Part shown: positions 26,845-35,402 of the stretch, piece after piece | How positions within the stretch are numbered: the first letter of the stretch is position 1 | Layout: each line of letters begins with the position of its first letter | NCBI RefSeq assembly: GCF_008386575.1 | Contig: NZ_VUOA01000001.1 | Span: forward strand, 1-64,000 | Reading direction: 5' to 3' | DNA length: 64,000 nt | Source: Salinarimonas soli | GTDB lineage: Bacteria > Pseudomonadota > Alphaproteobacteria > Rhizobiales > Beijerinckiaceae | Translations under genes and position numbers: made by a program | The notes under the pieces: model-generated | What the model was told of the DNA's origin: nothing | What the model saw: the letters and a program-made list of their open reading frames with translations, nothing else | Database searches by the model: none

Positions 26845-27813
26845 ATGCCCCCCTTCGACGTGACCCTCGCGGACATCGAGGCCGCCCGCCCCCGCATCGC
26901 GCCCCACGTGCGCCGGACCCCGGCCTATGCGAGCGCCGCCCTGTCGGCCCTCCTCGGCCGGCCCACGATCGTGAAGCTCGAGACCCTGCAGCTGGCGGGG
27001 TGCTTCAAGGTGCGGGGCGTGGTCAACAAGATCCTGTCGCTCTCCGAGGAGGAGCACCGGCGCGGCCTCGTCACGGTCTCGGGCGGCAACCACGCCATCG
27101 CCGTGGCGCGCATGGCCCGGGCCTTCGGCCTCGACGCCCTCGTGCTGATGCCCCAGGCGACGCCGGCCTTCAACCTCGACCTCACCCGGGCCGAGGGCGC
27201 CTCGGTCGAGCTGTGCGCCGACGCCGCCGAGGCCTTCGCCAAGGCCGAGGAGCACCAGGCGAGGGGCCGCCTCTACATCCACCCCTACGACGATCCGCTG
27301 ATCATCGCCGGGCATGGCACGCTTGGGCTCGAGGTGCTGGAGGACGCCCCCGATATCACCCATGCCGTCGTCTCGATCGGCGGCGGGGGCTTCGCGGCGG
27401 GGGTCGCCGCGGCGCTCAAGGGCCGCCGGCCCGACATCACGGTGATCGGCGTCGAGACCACGGGGGCGCCGACGATGACGGAGGCCCTCCGGGCGGGGCA
27501 TCCCGTGCCGATCCGCCCCACCTCGATCGCCCGGACCCTGGGGGCGCCCTTCGTGACGGAGCGGACGCTCGCGGCGGCCCGCACGCTCATCAGCGAGATC
27601 CGGCTCGTCGAGGACGCGGACGTGGTGCGCGATCTCGTCTGGCTCCTCCAGCACGAGCGGGTCCTGACGGAGCCGGCGGCGGCCTGCGTGCTCACCGCGG
27701 CGCGTGCCATGGCGGCCGATCTCCCGGCCGATGCGCGCCTCGCGCTGATCCTGTGCGGCTCGAACGTGGCGCTGGGCGACATCGACGCCTGGCGGACGGG
27801 CTTCGGCGTCTGA
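26845..27813 (+). CDS. Serine/threonine dehydratase-like PLP enzyme
   Basis: A 322-residue fold-type II PLP enzyme. The Schiff-base lysine is in LAGCFKVRGVVNKI, where the family's usual Ser before FK is Cys. SGGNHAIAVARMA binds the substrate carboxylate. The glycine-rich phosphate cup is SIGGGGFAAGVAAAL, and LCGSNVALGDI is the C-terminal conserved block. Catabolic threonine dehydratases, serine racemases and ectoine-pathway EutB enzymes share this scaffold and length. No regulatory ACT domain is present, so it is the short catabolic type. It is co-transcribed with ridA. Confidence 0.83.
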   Translation: MPPFDVTLADIEAARPRIAPHVRRTPAYASAALSALLGRPTIVKLETLQLAGCFKVRGVVNKILSLSEEEHRRGLVTVSGGNHAIAVARMARAFGLDALVLMPQATPAFNLDLTRAEGASVELCADAAEAFAKAEEHQARGRLYIHPYDDPLIIAGHGTLGLEVLEDAPDITHAVVSIGGGGFAAGVAAALKGRRPDITVIGVETTGAPTMTEALRAGHPVPIRPTSIARTLGAPFVTERTLAAARTLISEIRLVEDADVVRDLVWLLQHERVLTEPAAACVLTAARAMAADLPADARLALILCGSNVALGDIDAWRTGFGV

Positions 27814-27966
27814 ACGGGGCCCTCCGGGCTTGCGCCGTGCGCCTTCTTGCGCCTTGCGCCCGCGTGAGCCCTCATCCGGCTTAGGGCAGGCCACAGGAAT
27901 CCTCATTTGCCCCCGCTCCCGCAGGCGTGCATTGCTCCCGCCCATATCGTCCAAGGAGCCCCTGCC

Positions 27967-28335
27967 ATGCCATCCAAGCCGACGCCGAAGGCGGCACGCC
28001 GCGTCGCCGCCGCGGCCCTGACGGCGTGCCTTGCGCTTCCCGCCCTGCCCGTGGCCGCCCAGGCGCAACCGGCGGCCCGCGAGCGGACCTGGTCCGAGGA
28101 GAAATGCGCGCGCTACACGAAGGGCTGGTCCGATCTCGTCGCCAGGCGCGGCAAGGCGGGCCTCGGCCCCGCCTTCATCGAGCGCCATGAGGCCTTCCTG
28201 GCGTCGGGCTGCCTCGCGCAGGCCGACGTCTGCCCGCGCTCGCCCGAGGAGCTGGATGTGGCCAACATCCTCACGATCCTCGCCATGAACGCGGGCACCG
28301 CGAGCACCTTCCTGCCCTTCGCCTGCCGCCGCTGA
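27967..28335 (+). CDS. Small secreted protein, unknown function
   Basis: A 122-residue protein with a signal peptide (RRVAAAALTACLALPALPVAAQAQ, cleavage near residue 34). The mature domain of about 85 residues has four cysteines (EKCARYT, SGCLAQADVC, FACRR) that could form two disulfides, and a helical core (LDVANILTILAMNAGTAST). AAGGAGCCCCTGCC before ATG 27967 is a good ribosome site. I recognise no named family. It is monocistronic, followed by the topoisomerase gene. Confidence 0.7.
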   Translation: MPSKPTPKAARRVAAAALTACLALPALPVAAQAQPAARERTWSEEKCARYTKGWSDLVARRGKAGLGPAFIERHEAFLASGCLAQADVCPRSPEELDVANILTILAMNAGTASTFLPFACRR

Positions 28336-28452
28336 CGGCGGCCTCCGCCGCCCGCGCCGCGTCTCGCGGCCGATGCGGCCCGCGACAATGCATGCGAGCG
28401 GGGGCGCCCGGCCGAACCGGAACAATCCACCCGCGCCTCCGGTTGATCCGGC

Positions 28453-29625
28453 ATGCCCGATGCACCCCACGATGCGGAGGCCGCGTCGCCTCCGTCCGAC
28501 ATCGTCGATCCCCGCGACGCGGCGGAATCGGCAGGCCTGCGCTACGTCTCCGACGAGGAGCCCGGCATCCGGCGGCGCAAGGCGGGGACGGGCTTCGCCT
28601 TCCTCAACCCGAACGGCTCGCGGGTGACGGACGCCGCCACCCTGGAGCGCATCCGCTCCCTCGCGATCCCGCCCGCCTATACGGACGTATGGATCTGCTC
28701 CAAGGCGAACGGTCATCTCCAGGCGACGGGACGCGACGCCAAGGGCCGCAAGCAGTACCGCTACCACCCGGATTTCCGCGAGGTGCGCGAGAGCGCCAAG
28801 TTCGAGCACATCGTGGAGTTCGCCAAGGCGCTCCCGGGGCTGCGGGCCCGCATCGCCCAGGACATGGCCGGGCGCGGCCTGTCGCGGGAGAAGGTGCTCG
28901 CCACCGTGGTCCACCTGCTCGAGACCACGCTCATCCGCATCGGCAACGACGACTACGCCAAGCAGAACAAGTCCTATGGGCTGACCACCCTGCGCAACCG
29001 GCACGTCAAGGTCGACGGCGCGGCTTTGCGCTTCTCCTTCAAGGGCAAGAGCGGCAAGACCTGGCGCCTCGACGTGAAGGACCGCCGCATCGCCAAGGTG
29101 GTGCGCGCCTGCCAGGACCTGCCGGGGCAGGACCTCTTCGGCTATCTCGACGAGGACGGCCAGCCCCGCGACGTCACCTCGGCCGACGTGAACGCCTATC
29201 TCAAGGAGGTCACGGGCCGCGACGTGACGGCGAAGGACTTCCGCACCTGGGCCGGCACGGTGCTCGCCGCCCTCGCGCTCTCCGAGTTCGAGGCCGTGGA
29301 CAGCGAGGCGAAGGCGAAGAAGAACGTGCGGGCGGCGATCGAGCGCGTCGCCTCGCGGCTCGGCAACACGCCCACGATCTGCCGCAAGTGCTACGTCCAC
29401 CCCGAGGTGATCACCTCCTATCTCGACGGCGACCTGCTCCTGGAGATCCGCGAGGAGGTGGAGCAGGAACTCTCCGAGGGGCTCGGCGACCTCAAGCCCG
29501 AGGAGGCGGCCGTGCTGGGGCTCCTCCACGCCCGCCTGACCCGCGAGGCGAAGGCCGAGCGCCGCAAGCCGCCCGAGCGAAAGCCTCAGGCGCGCAAGGC
29601 CGGCGGGCGCTCCAAGGCGGCGTGA
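28453..29625 (+). CDS. DNA topoisomerase IB (poxvirus/bacterial type)
   Basis: A 390-residue type IB topoisomerase that relaxes supercoils through a 3'-phosphotyrosyl intermediate. The N-terminal domain (GIRRRKAGTGFAFLN ... IPPAYTDVWIC ... ATGRDAKGRKQYRYHP) matches the bacterial family. The catalytic domain shows IRIGNDDYAKQNKSYGLTTL (first active-site Arg region), FRTWAGTVLAALAL (HxxR-like helix) and the nucleophile tyrosine Y314 in CRKCYVHPEV. The tail is Lys/Arg-rich, typical for non-specific DNA contact. It is convergent with rsmI, 13 bp apart. Confidence 0.9.
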   Translation: MPDAPHDAEAASPPSDIVDPRDAAESAGLRYVSDEEPGIRRRKAGTGFAFLNPNGSRVTDAATLERIRSLAIPPAYTDVWICSKANGHLQATGRDAKGRKQYRYHPDFREVRESAKFEHIVEFAKALPGLRARIAQDMAGRGLSREKVLATVVHLLETTLIRIGNDDYAKQNKSYGLTTLRNRHVKVDGAALRFSFKGKSGKTWRLDVKDRRIAKVVRACQDLPGQDLFGYLDEDGQPRDVTSADVNAYLKEVTGRDVTAKDFRTWAGTVLAALALSEFEAVDSEAKAKKNVRAAIERVASRLGNTPTICRKCYVHPEVITSYLDGDLLLEIREEVEQELSEGLGDLKPEEAAVLGLLHARLTREAKAERRKPPERKPQARKAGGRSKAA

Positions 29626-29638
29626 GCCGGAGGCTCCG

Positions 29639-30589
29639 TCACCCCTTCGACTTGGCGACCGCGAGCGCGCGCGCATAGACGTCGCGCTTGGGCAACCCCG
29701 TCTCGGCCGCGACGAGGGCGGCGGCGTCCTTGATGGAATGGGCGTCGAGCACCTCGCGCAGGCGCTCGTCGAGGCCGACCTCCGCCGTCTCGCGCTTGGC
29801 GTCCGCCGAGGCCTCGCCGATCAGCACCACGATCTCGCCCTTGGGCGGTCCTTCTTCCGCGAACGCCGCGGCCAGGTCCGTGAGGGCGCCCCGGCGCACG
29901 GTCTCGAACATCTTGGTGAGCTCGCGCGCCACCGCGGCCGGCCGGGGGCCGAGCACGGCGGCGGCGTCGGCGAGCATCTCGGGCAGGCGGTGGGGCGCCT
30001 CGAAGATCATCAGCGTGCCGGGGATCGCGGCGATCGCCTCCAGCCGCGCCCGCCGCGCCGCGCTCTTCGGGGGCAGGAAGCCCTCGAAGAAGAAGCGATC
30101 CGTGGGCAGGCCCGAGACCACGAGCGCCGTCATGGGGGCCGACGGGCCCGGGATCGGGGTCACGGGCAGCCCCGCCTCGATCGCCGCCTGGACGAGCTTG
30201 TAGCCGGGATCGGAGACGAGGGGCGTGCCCGCGTCCGACACCACGGCGAGCGCCTGGCCGGCGCGCACCCGCTCGATCATCCGCTCGCGCACGCCCTCGC
30301 CCGAATGCTCGTGATAGGCCACGAGCGGCGTCGTGATGCCGTAATGGGCGAGCAGCGTCTTCGTGACCCGGGTGTCCTCGGCGAGGATCGCGTCGGCGGC
30401 CGCCAGCGTGCTCAGGCCGCGGAAGGTCACGTCGCGCAGGTTGCCGATGGGCGTGGCGACGACGTAGAGCCCCGGTTTCAGGGGATCGGCCTCGGCGGCG
30501 AGCCCGAAGGCGGTGAACACGCCGCCGGCGCGTCCGGTGGAGCTGTCGCGGCGGGTGCGATTGTCGATTCGGCGTTGCATCGCGGTCAC
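29639..30589 (-). CDS. rsmI: 16S rRNA (cytidine(1402)-2'-O)-methyltransferase
   Basis: A 316-residue tetrapyrrole-methylase-fold enzyme. YVVATPIGNLRDVTFR is the diagnostic N-terminal RsmI block, followed by AEDTRVTKTLLAHYGI, VSDAGTPLVSDPGYKLV and PGPSAPMTALVVSGLPTDRFFFEGFLP. It uses SAM to 2'-O-methylate C1402 in the decoding centre. The first roughly 37 residues are non-conserved, so a later in-frame start is possible. It is divergent from an LpoA-like lipoprotein gene, the same pairing as yraL-yraM in E. coli. Confidence 0.92.
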   Translation of the reverse strand: MTAMQRRIDNRTRRDSSTGRAGGVFTAFGLAAEADPLKPGLYVVATPIGNLRDVTFRGLSTLAAADAILAEDTRVTKTLLAHYGITTPLVAYHEHSGEGVRERMIERVRAGQALAVVSDAGTPLVSDPGYKLVQAAIEAGLPVTPIPGPSAPMTALVVSGLPTDRFFFEGFLPPKSAARRARLEAIAAIPGTLMIFEAPHRLPEMLADAAAVLGPRPAAVARELTKMFETVRRGALTDLAAAFAEEGPPKGEIVVLIGEASADAKRETAEVGLDERLREVLDAHSIKDAAALVAAETGLPKRDVYARALAVAKSKG

Positions 30590-30750
30590 TGTGTCACGGC
30601 GATCGCCCTGTGGCGACGCGGCGGGGGTGGTTCACGAACCACGTTTACTATTCTTTGCCCGAATCGGTCCGTTCATCGTCGCATGGCGTCCGAGAGCCCG
30701 CGCCAGATGGGCCCGGCCGGACCGTGGACCATATCGAGGGCAGCTGATCC

Positions 30751-31968
30751 ATGACGCCTCCCACCGCATTCGGCCGTCGCGGGCTCCTGAAGGGCTCGCT
30801 CGCGGCCGCGACGACCCTGTCGCTGGGCGGCTGCGTCAGCACGCTCGCGGGCGGCTCGCGCCCGAGCCCCGTGGCGGCGGCGCCGGCGCCCGAGCCGGAG
30901 CCCGCCGCCGGCCCGGCGCTCGGCAACGGCCCCGTGCGGGTGGCCCTGCTCCTGCCCCTCACCGGACCCGGCCAGGGCGCCGCGGTGGCGGCCTCCATGC
31001 GCAACGCCGCCGAGCTGGCGCTCGCCGAGTTCCAGGGGCCCGACCTCACGGTCCTGCTCAAGGACGACAAGGGAACGCCCGAGGGCGCCCGCGACGCCGC
31101 GACCGCCGCGCTGGCGGAGGGCGCCGAGCTGATCCTGGGGCCTCTCTTCGCCGGCTCCGTCGCGGCCGCGGGCGGGGTGGCGCGCGCGGGCGGACGGCCC
31201 GTGATCGCCTTCTCGACCGACGCGTCCGTCGCCACCCGGGGCGTCTATCTCATCGGCTTCCTGCCGGGGCCCGAGGTCGACCGGGTGGTCGACTACGCCG
31301 CCTCCCAGGGGCGCCGCTCGGTGGCGGGGCTCATCCCCGAGACCACCTACGGCAACGTGGTGGAGGCGGCCTTCCGCGAGGCGGCGGCGCGCAACAACAT
31401 GCGGGTGGCCGGCGTCGAGCGCTATGCGGCGGGCGCGGGCGCCGCGGCGGCCGCGCGGCTTGCCCCCGTGATCGGCGGCGCGTCGCCTCAGGCCGACACC
31501 CTGTTCATCCCCGAGACCGCCGACAATCTCGCGGGGCTGGCCCAGGGGCTCCAGAGCGCCGGCTTCAACCCGCAGCGGGTGAAGCCCATCGGCACCGCCG
31601 TTTGGAACGATCCCCGGATCGCCCGCATCCCGGGGCTCCAGGGCGGCTGGTACGCGGCGCCCGACCAGGCGGGCTTCCAGGCCTTCGCGGGCCGCTACCG
31701 GGCGAAGTACAACACCGAGCCCACCCGCATCGCCTCGCTCGCCTACGACGCGGTCTCCTACGCGGCCGCGCTCTCGCGCACCCAAGGGTCGCAGCGCTTC
31801 TCGGAAGGCGTCCTCACCAACCCGTCGGGCGCCGCCGGCATCGACGGCCTGTTCCGCCTCAAGGCCGACGGCACGAACGAGCGCGGGCTGGCGATCTTCG
31901 AGCTGCGGGGCGGCGCCTCGGCGGTGGTGAACCCGGCCCCGAGAGCCTTCGGCTCGTCGGGAGCTTAA
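30751..31968 (+). CDS. Penicillin-binding protein activator-like lipoprotein (LpoA/YraM family)
   Basis: A 405-residue periplasmic-binding-protein-like domain (Peripla_BP_6) on a lipoprotein. FGRRGLLKGSLAAATTLSLGGC shows a twin-arginine-like start and a lipobox with acylated C28. RVALLLPLTGPGQGAAVAASMRNAAELAL, GAELILGPLFAGSVAAAGGVAR and LFIPETADNLAGLAQGLQ are typical of the LpoA C-terminal domain. The N-terminal TPR part of gamma-proteobacterial LpoA is missing. LpoA activates PBP1a from the outer membrane; a role in peptidoglycan synthesis here is inferred from fold and synteny with rsmI. Confidence 0.78.
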   Translation: MTPPTAFGRRGLLKGSLAAATTLSLGGCVSTLAGGSRPSPVAAAPAPEPEPAAGPALGNGPVRVALLLPLTGPGQGAAVAASMRNAAELALAEFQGPDLTVLLKDDKGTPEGARDAATAALAEGAELILGPLFAGSVAAAGGVARAGGRPVIAFSTDASVATRGVYLIGFLPGPEVDRVVDYAASQGRRSVAGLIPETTYGNVVEAAFREAAARNNMRVAGVERYAAGAGAAAAARLAPVIGGASPQADTLFIPETADNLAGLAQGLQSAGFNPQRVKPIGTAVWNDPRIARIPGLQGGWYAAPDQAGFQAFAGRYRAKYNTEPTRIASLAYDAVSYAAALSRTQGSQRFSEGVLTNPSGAAGIDGLFRLKADGTNERGLAIFELRGGASAVVNPAPRAFGSSGA

Positions 31969-31969
31969 T

Positions 31970-31998
31970 CTCCCCTCTCCCAGGGGGAGAGAGGGGTC
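31970..31998. repeat. Palindromic intergenic repeat between convergent genes
   Basis: CCCCTCTC (31972-31979) and GAGAGGGG (31989-31996) form a hairpin directly between the LpoA-like stop (31968) and the hemW stop (31997). The same core recurs at 50956, 52237, 61764 and 62070. It probably acts as a two-way transcript end, though it lacks a clear U-tract. Confidence 0.65.
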
Positions 31999-33160
31999 AT
32001 GCCGCCAGATCCGCCACCACCGCGTCGAGCACCGGGAAGCCCGCGGGTGTCACGGCGAGGCGCTCGCCGACGCGGTGGCTGATGAGGCCGTCGCCCACGA
32101 GGTCGGCGATGCGGCGGGCGTCGAGGGGCTTGCCGGCGAGCGCGCGGTAGGTCGCCGGATCGACGCCCTCGCGAAGCCGCAGGCCCATGAGCAGGAACTC
32201 GTCCCCCTGCGCCTCCGCCGACAGGCGCTCGGTCTCGACCATGCCATGGCCCTCGCGCTCGACCTGCGACAGCCAGGTCTCGGGATGCTTCTCGGTCGAG
32301 GTGGCGAGGCGCCCCTCGGGCGTGACGAGCCGGCCATGGGCGCCGGGCCCGATCCCGGCATACTCGCCGTAGCGCCAATAGACGAGGTTGTGCCGCGACT
32401 CGGCGCCGGGCCGGGCGTGGTTGGAGATCTCGTAGGCCGGCAGGCCGTGGCGCTCGCAGGTCTCCTGCGTCACGTCCCACAGCGCCCGCGCCGTGTCGGC
32501 GTCGGGGACGGGGAGCTTGCCGGCCCGGAACAGGCGCTCGAACCAGGTGTCGGGCTCGATGGTGAGCTGGTAGAGCGACAGGTGCTCGACCGCGTGCGCG
32601 ATGGCGCTCTCCAGCTCGGCCCGCCAGGCCTCGGGCGTCTGATGCGGGCGGGCATAGATAAGGTCGAAGGAATAGCGCTCGAAGGTCGTGGCCGCGATGC
32701 GCACGGCGGCGAGGGCCTCGTCGGCCGAATGCATGCGCCCGAGGCGGCGCAGATCCGGCTCGTTGAGCGCCTGCACCCCCAGCGAGACCCGGTTGACGCC
32801 GGCCACGCGGTACCCGCGGAGACGCTCCGCCTCGACGCTCGTGGGGTTGGCCTCCAAGGTGATCTCGGCGTCCGGGCGCACGCTCCAATGCGCGTCGACC
32901 GCCTCGATGAGCCCCGCCACCGTGCCCGGCCGCATGAGCGAGGGCGTGCCGCCGCCGAAGAAGATGCTCCCCACCGTCCGCCCCGGCGCCAGCGCCGCCA
33001 TGTGGGCGATCTCGCGCCGGAACGCCGCCAGGAAGCGCTCCTCGTCCACGGGACGGTGGCGCACATGGGAGTTGAAGTCGCAATAGGGGCACTTCGAGGC
33101 GCAGAACGGCCAATGGATGTAGACGCCGAAGCCTGCGGCCGATGTCGGGTGATCGATCAT
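31997..33160 (-). CDS. hemW: Heme chaperone HemW (radical SAM)
   Basis: A 387-residue radical-SAM protein. FGVYIHWPFCASKCPYCDFNSH holds the CxxxCxxC cluster ligands (C20, C24, C27), followed by GTPSL and the SLEANPTSVE region, VNRVSLGVQAL and the YEISNHARPGAESRHNLVYW block that distinguish HemW from HemN. HemW binds heme and hands it to acceptors rather than oxidising coproporphyrinogen. Alphaproteobacterial hemW usually follows rdgB/rph; here one DUF2852 gene intervenes on the other strand. Confidence 0.9.
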   Translation of the reverse strand: MIDHPTSAAGFGVYIHWPFCASKCPYCDFNSHVRHRPVDEERFLAAFRREIAHMAALAPGRTVGSIFFGGGTPSLMRPGTVAGLIEAVDAHWSVRPDAEITLEANPTSVEAERLRGYRVAGVNRVSLGVQALNEPDLRRLGRMHSADEALAAVRIAATTFERYSFDLIYARPHQTPEAWRAELESAIAHAVEHLSLYQLTIEPDTWFERLFRAGKLPVPDADTARALWDVTQETCERHGLPAYEISNHARPGAESRHNLVYWRYGEYAGIGPGAHGRLVTPEGRLATSTEKHPETWLSQVEREGHGMVETERLSAEAQGDEFLLMGLRLREGVDPATYRALAGKPLDARRIADLVGDGLISHRVGERLAVTPAGFPVLDAVVADLAA

Positions 33161-33322
33161 GGAGGGGATGTGACCCGCCGGCGCCGCTTTGGCAATGGCG
33201 GCTTTGGTCGCGCCGGGCCTAAGATTACCAAGGTTTAATCCTGATGCGCTTGAAAGCGGTGCCGCCCGGGGTCACCTGAACCATCGTCGTGCCGTCGTCC
33301 CGGCACCGCAGGAGACCCCTCG

Positions 33323-33748
33323 ATGAACCCCTCTGCTTCGAGCTACGGCTGGAACGCCGACGCGCCTTCGCGCCATACCGCCGGCAAGCCCCGTCGCGGC
33401 CTGGAGATCGCCGGCATCATCCTCGGCTTCATCTTCGCCTGGCCGCTGGCCCTCACCTATCTGGTCTGGAAGCTCGCCGGCTACCCTTACGCCGCGCAGC
33501 TGAAGGCCGCCGTCGAGCGCGCGGTCGGCGGTTCGCTGCCCTTCGCCCGCCCGTTCACCGCCGCCTCCACCGGCAATCTCGCCTTCGAGGAGTACCGCCG
33601 GGCCGAGCTCGCGCGCCTCGAGGAGGAGCGTCGCCGTCTCGACGACGAGGCTCGCGCCTTCACCCAGTTCGTCGAGGACCTGAAGCGGGCCAAGGACCGC
33701 GAGGAGTTCGAGGCGTTCCGCGCCCGCCGCACGGGCCCCGCCGCCTGA
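33323..33748 (+). CDS. DUF2852-family membrane-anchored protein
   Basis: A 141-residue protein. The N-terminal 30 residues are polar. One clear transmembrane helix follows (LEIAGIILGFIFAWPLALTYLVWKLAG, about 33-58), then a cytoplasmic or periplasmic coiled coil (FEEYRRAELARLEEERRRLDDEARAFTQFVEDLKRAKDREEFEAFRAR). This layout matches DUF2852, a family of unknown function common in Hyphomicrobiales. A strong intrinsic terminator follows 31 bp after the stop. Confidence 0.8.
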   Translation: MNPSASSYGWNADAPSRHTAGKPRRGLEIAGIILGFIFAWPLALTYLVWKLAGYPYAAQLKAAVERAVGGSLPFARPFTAASTGNLAFEEYRRAELARLEEERRRLDDEARAFTQFVEDLKRAKDREEFEAFRARRTGPAA

Positions 33749-33778
33749 CGACCTCTTCACGTTTTAAGACCCACCTCC

Positions 33779-33807
33779 ACCCGCGCGGGCGACCGCGCGG
33801 GTTTTTT
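33779..33807 (+). terminator. Intrinsic terminator after the DUF2852 gene
   Basis: CCGCGCGG (33781-33788) and CCGCGCGG (33793-33800) are mutually complementary around a GCGA loop; the outer A-T and C-G pairs extend the stem. It is followed by TTTTTT (33802-33807). Confidence 0.9.
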
Positions 33808-33896
33808 GTTGGACGCGGTAGCGGACCGCCGGACGCATTGTCGGCAGGGCCGTGCGCACGTTCCCCTATGCACGATCCCCGCTCAGTCGAGCGCCG

Positions 33897-34538
33897 TCAC
33901 GCCCGCGTCAGGCAGGCCTGCGCGAGGTCGACGAAGGCGCGGGCCCGGTGGGAGAGCGCGCCGTCGCGGCCCGCCGTCCAGTCGATGCCGTGCTTTTCCT
34001 GCGCGTCCGTCTCGCCGAAGGTGCGGTCGCGACCGTCGGGGAGGAACATCGGGTCATAGCCGAAGCCGCGATCGCCCCGGGGCGGCCAGACCACCTGCCC
34101 GTGGACTCGACCCTCGAACAATTCCTCGTGCCCGTCGGGCCAAGCGATGACGAGGGCCGAGATGAAATAGGCCCGGCGCCTCTCGGGCGTCGTGGCGCCG
34201 CGCTTCTGGAGCTCGCGCTCGACGCGCTCCATGGCGCCGCGGAAGTCGCCGCCCACCGCCCAATCGGCCGAGAACAGGCCCGGCGCCCCGTCGAGGGCCG
34301 CGACGCAGAGCCCCGAATCGTCGGAGAGCGCCGGCAGGCCCGTGGCCTTCGCGGCGGCATGCGCCTTGATGCCCGCATTCTCGGCGAACATGTGCCCCGT
34401 CTCGGCGGGCACCGGGAGCCCGAGCTCGCCCGCCGACACCGCCTCGACGCCGAAGGGGGCGAGGAGCTCGCGCATCTCGCGCAGCTTGCCCGCGTTGTGG
34501 GTCGCGATGACGACCCGTCCGGTGAGCTGCCGGCTCAT
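33897..34538 (-). CDS. rdgB: dITP/XTP pyrophosphatase (RdgB/HAM1)
   Basis: A 213-residue house-cleaning NTPase that hydrolyses dITP, XTP and other deaminated purine nucleotides. [20 protein letters not shown] is the nucleotide-binding start, [22 protein letters not shown] the metal site and [19 protein letters not shown] the substrate loop. The start at 34538 overlaps the end of rph by 4 bp, so the two genes form one unit (rph first). Long in-frame extensions upstream are inside rph and were rejected. Confidence 0.93.
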   Translation of the reverse strand: MSRQLTGRVVIATHNAGKLREMRELLAPFGVEAVSAGELGLPVPAETGHMFAENAGIKAHAAAKATGLPALSDDSGLCVAALDGAPGLFSADWAVGGDFRGAMERVERELQKRGATTPERRRAYFISALVIAWPDGHEELFEGRVHGQVVWPPRGDRGFGYDPMFLPDGRDRTFGETDAQEKHGIDWTAGRDGALSHRARAFVDLAQACLTRA

Positions 34539-35254
34539 CGGGGCGCGACCGCGGCTTTCTGCAGGTCGACGAGGGTGGCGATGCCGCCCTTGGCCAGCGC
34601 CAGCAGCGCCATCAGCTCGGCCTCGGAGAACGGCTTGCCCTCGGCCGTGCCCTGCACCTCGACGAGGCCGCCCTTGCCGGTGATGACGAAGTTCGCGTCG
34701 GTCTCGGCGCCCGAGTCCTCGGCATAGTCGAGGTCGAGGACCGGCGTGCCCGCATGGATGCCGCAGGACACCGCCGCCACGTGGTCGCGCAGCGGGTTCA
34801 CGGAGATGATGGAGCGGGACTGCATCCAGGTGAAGCACTCGTGCAGCGCCACCCAGGCGCCCGTCACGGAGGCCGTCCGGGTGCCCCCGTCCGCCTGGAT
34901 CACGTCGCAATCGAGCACAATCTGGCGCTCGCCGATGGCCTGGAGGTCGACCACGGCGCGCAGCGAGCGGCCGATGAGGCGCTGGATCTCCTGCGTCCGG
35001 CCCGAGGGCTTGCCCGAGGTGACCTCGCGGCGGGTGCGCTCGTGGGTGGCGCGGGGGAGCATGGAATATTCGGCCGTCACCCAGCCCTTGCCGGAGCCGC
35101 GCAGCCAGCCGGGGCCGCGCTCCTCCAGCGAGGCGGTGCAGAGCACGCGGGTGTTGCCGAAGCTCACGAGGCAGGAGCCTTCCGCATAGCGGGAGACGCC
35201 GCGCTCCAGCGTCACGGGACGCAGCTCGTCGGGGGCTCGCTTGGAAGGGCGCAT
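34535..35254 (-). CDS. rph: Ribonuclease PH
   Basis: A 239-residue phosphorolytic 3'-exoribonuclease that trims tRNA 3' ends. [39 protein letters not shown]-type N-terminus, [20 protein letters not shown] (phosphate and RNA-binding arginines) and TVIQADGG-like [23 protein letters not shown] are all present. It is full length. It is divergent from hrcA, with 148 bp between the starts, and co-transcribed with rdgB. Confidence 0.93.
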   Translation of the reverse strand: MRPSKRAPDELRPVTLERGVSRYAEGSCLVSFGNTRVLCTASLEERGPGWLRGSGKGWVTAEYSMLPRATHERTRREVTSGKPSGRTQEIQRLIGRSLRAVVDLQAIGERQIVLDCDVIQADGGTRTASVTGAWVALHECFTWMQSRSIISVNPLRDHVAAVSCGIHAGTPVLDLDYAEDSGAETDANFVITGKGGLVEVQGTAEGKPFSEAELMALLALAKGGIATLVDLQKAAVAPR

Positions 35255-35402
35255 CGGGTCTCTCCTTCGGTTGCCCCGGCTTTAGACCGGTGGCGCCCGA
35301 GCGGCAAGGCGCATGGGCCGCGTGAGCCCCGGCACGAGAGCGCTTGCGCAAGGACCACAAGCGCGACACATAATCGGGAAAGGGGCTCAACCACCGTCCG
35401 TG

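Noticed and set aside
26683-29676. A 997-codon open frame on the minus strand
   Set aside because: It runs antisense through ridA, the PLP dehydratase, a secreted protein gene and topoisomerase IB, all with clear motifs. The translation is Arg/Gly/Glu-rich low complexity, an artefact of high GC third positions.
30629-30640. Palindrome GGTTC-AC-GAACC between rsmI and the LpoA-like gene as an operator
   Set aside because: Only five-base arms in a GC-rich background and no candidate regulator nearby; chance occurrence is likely.
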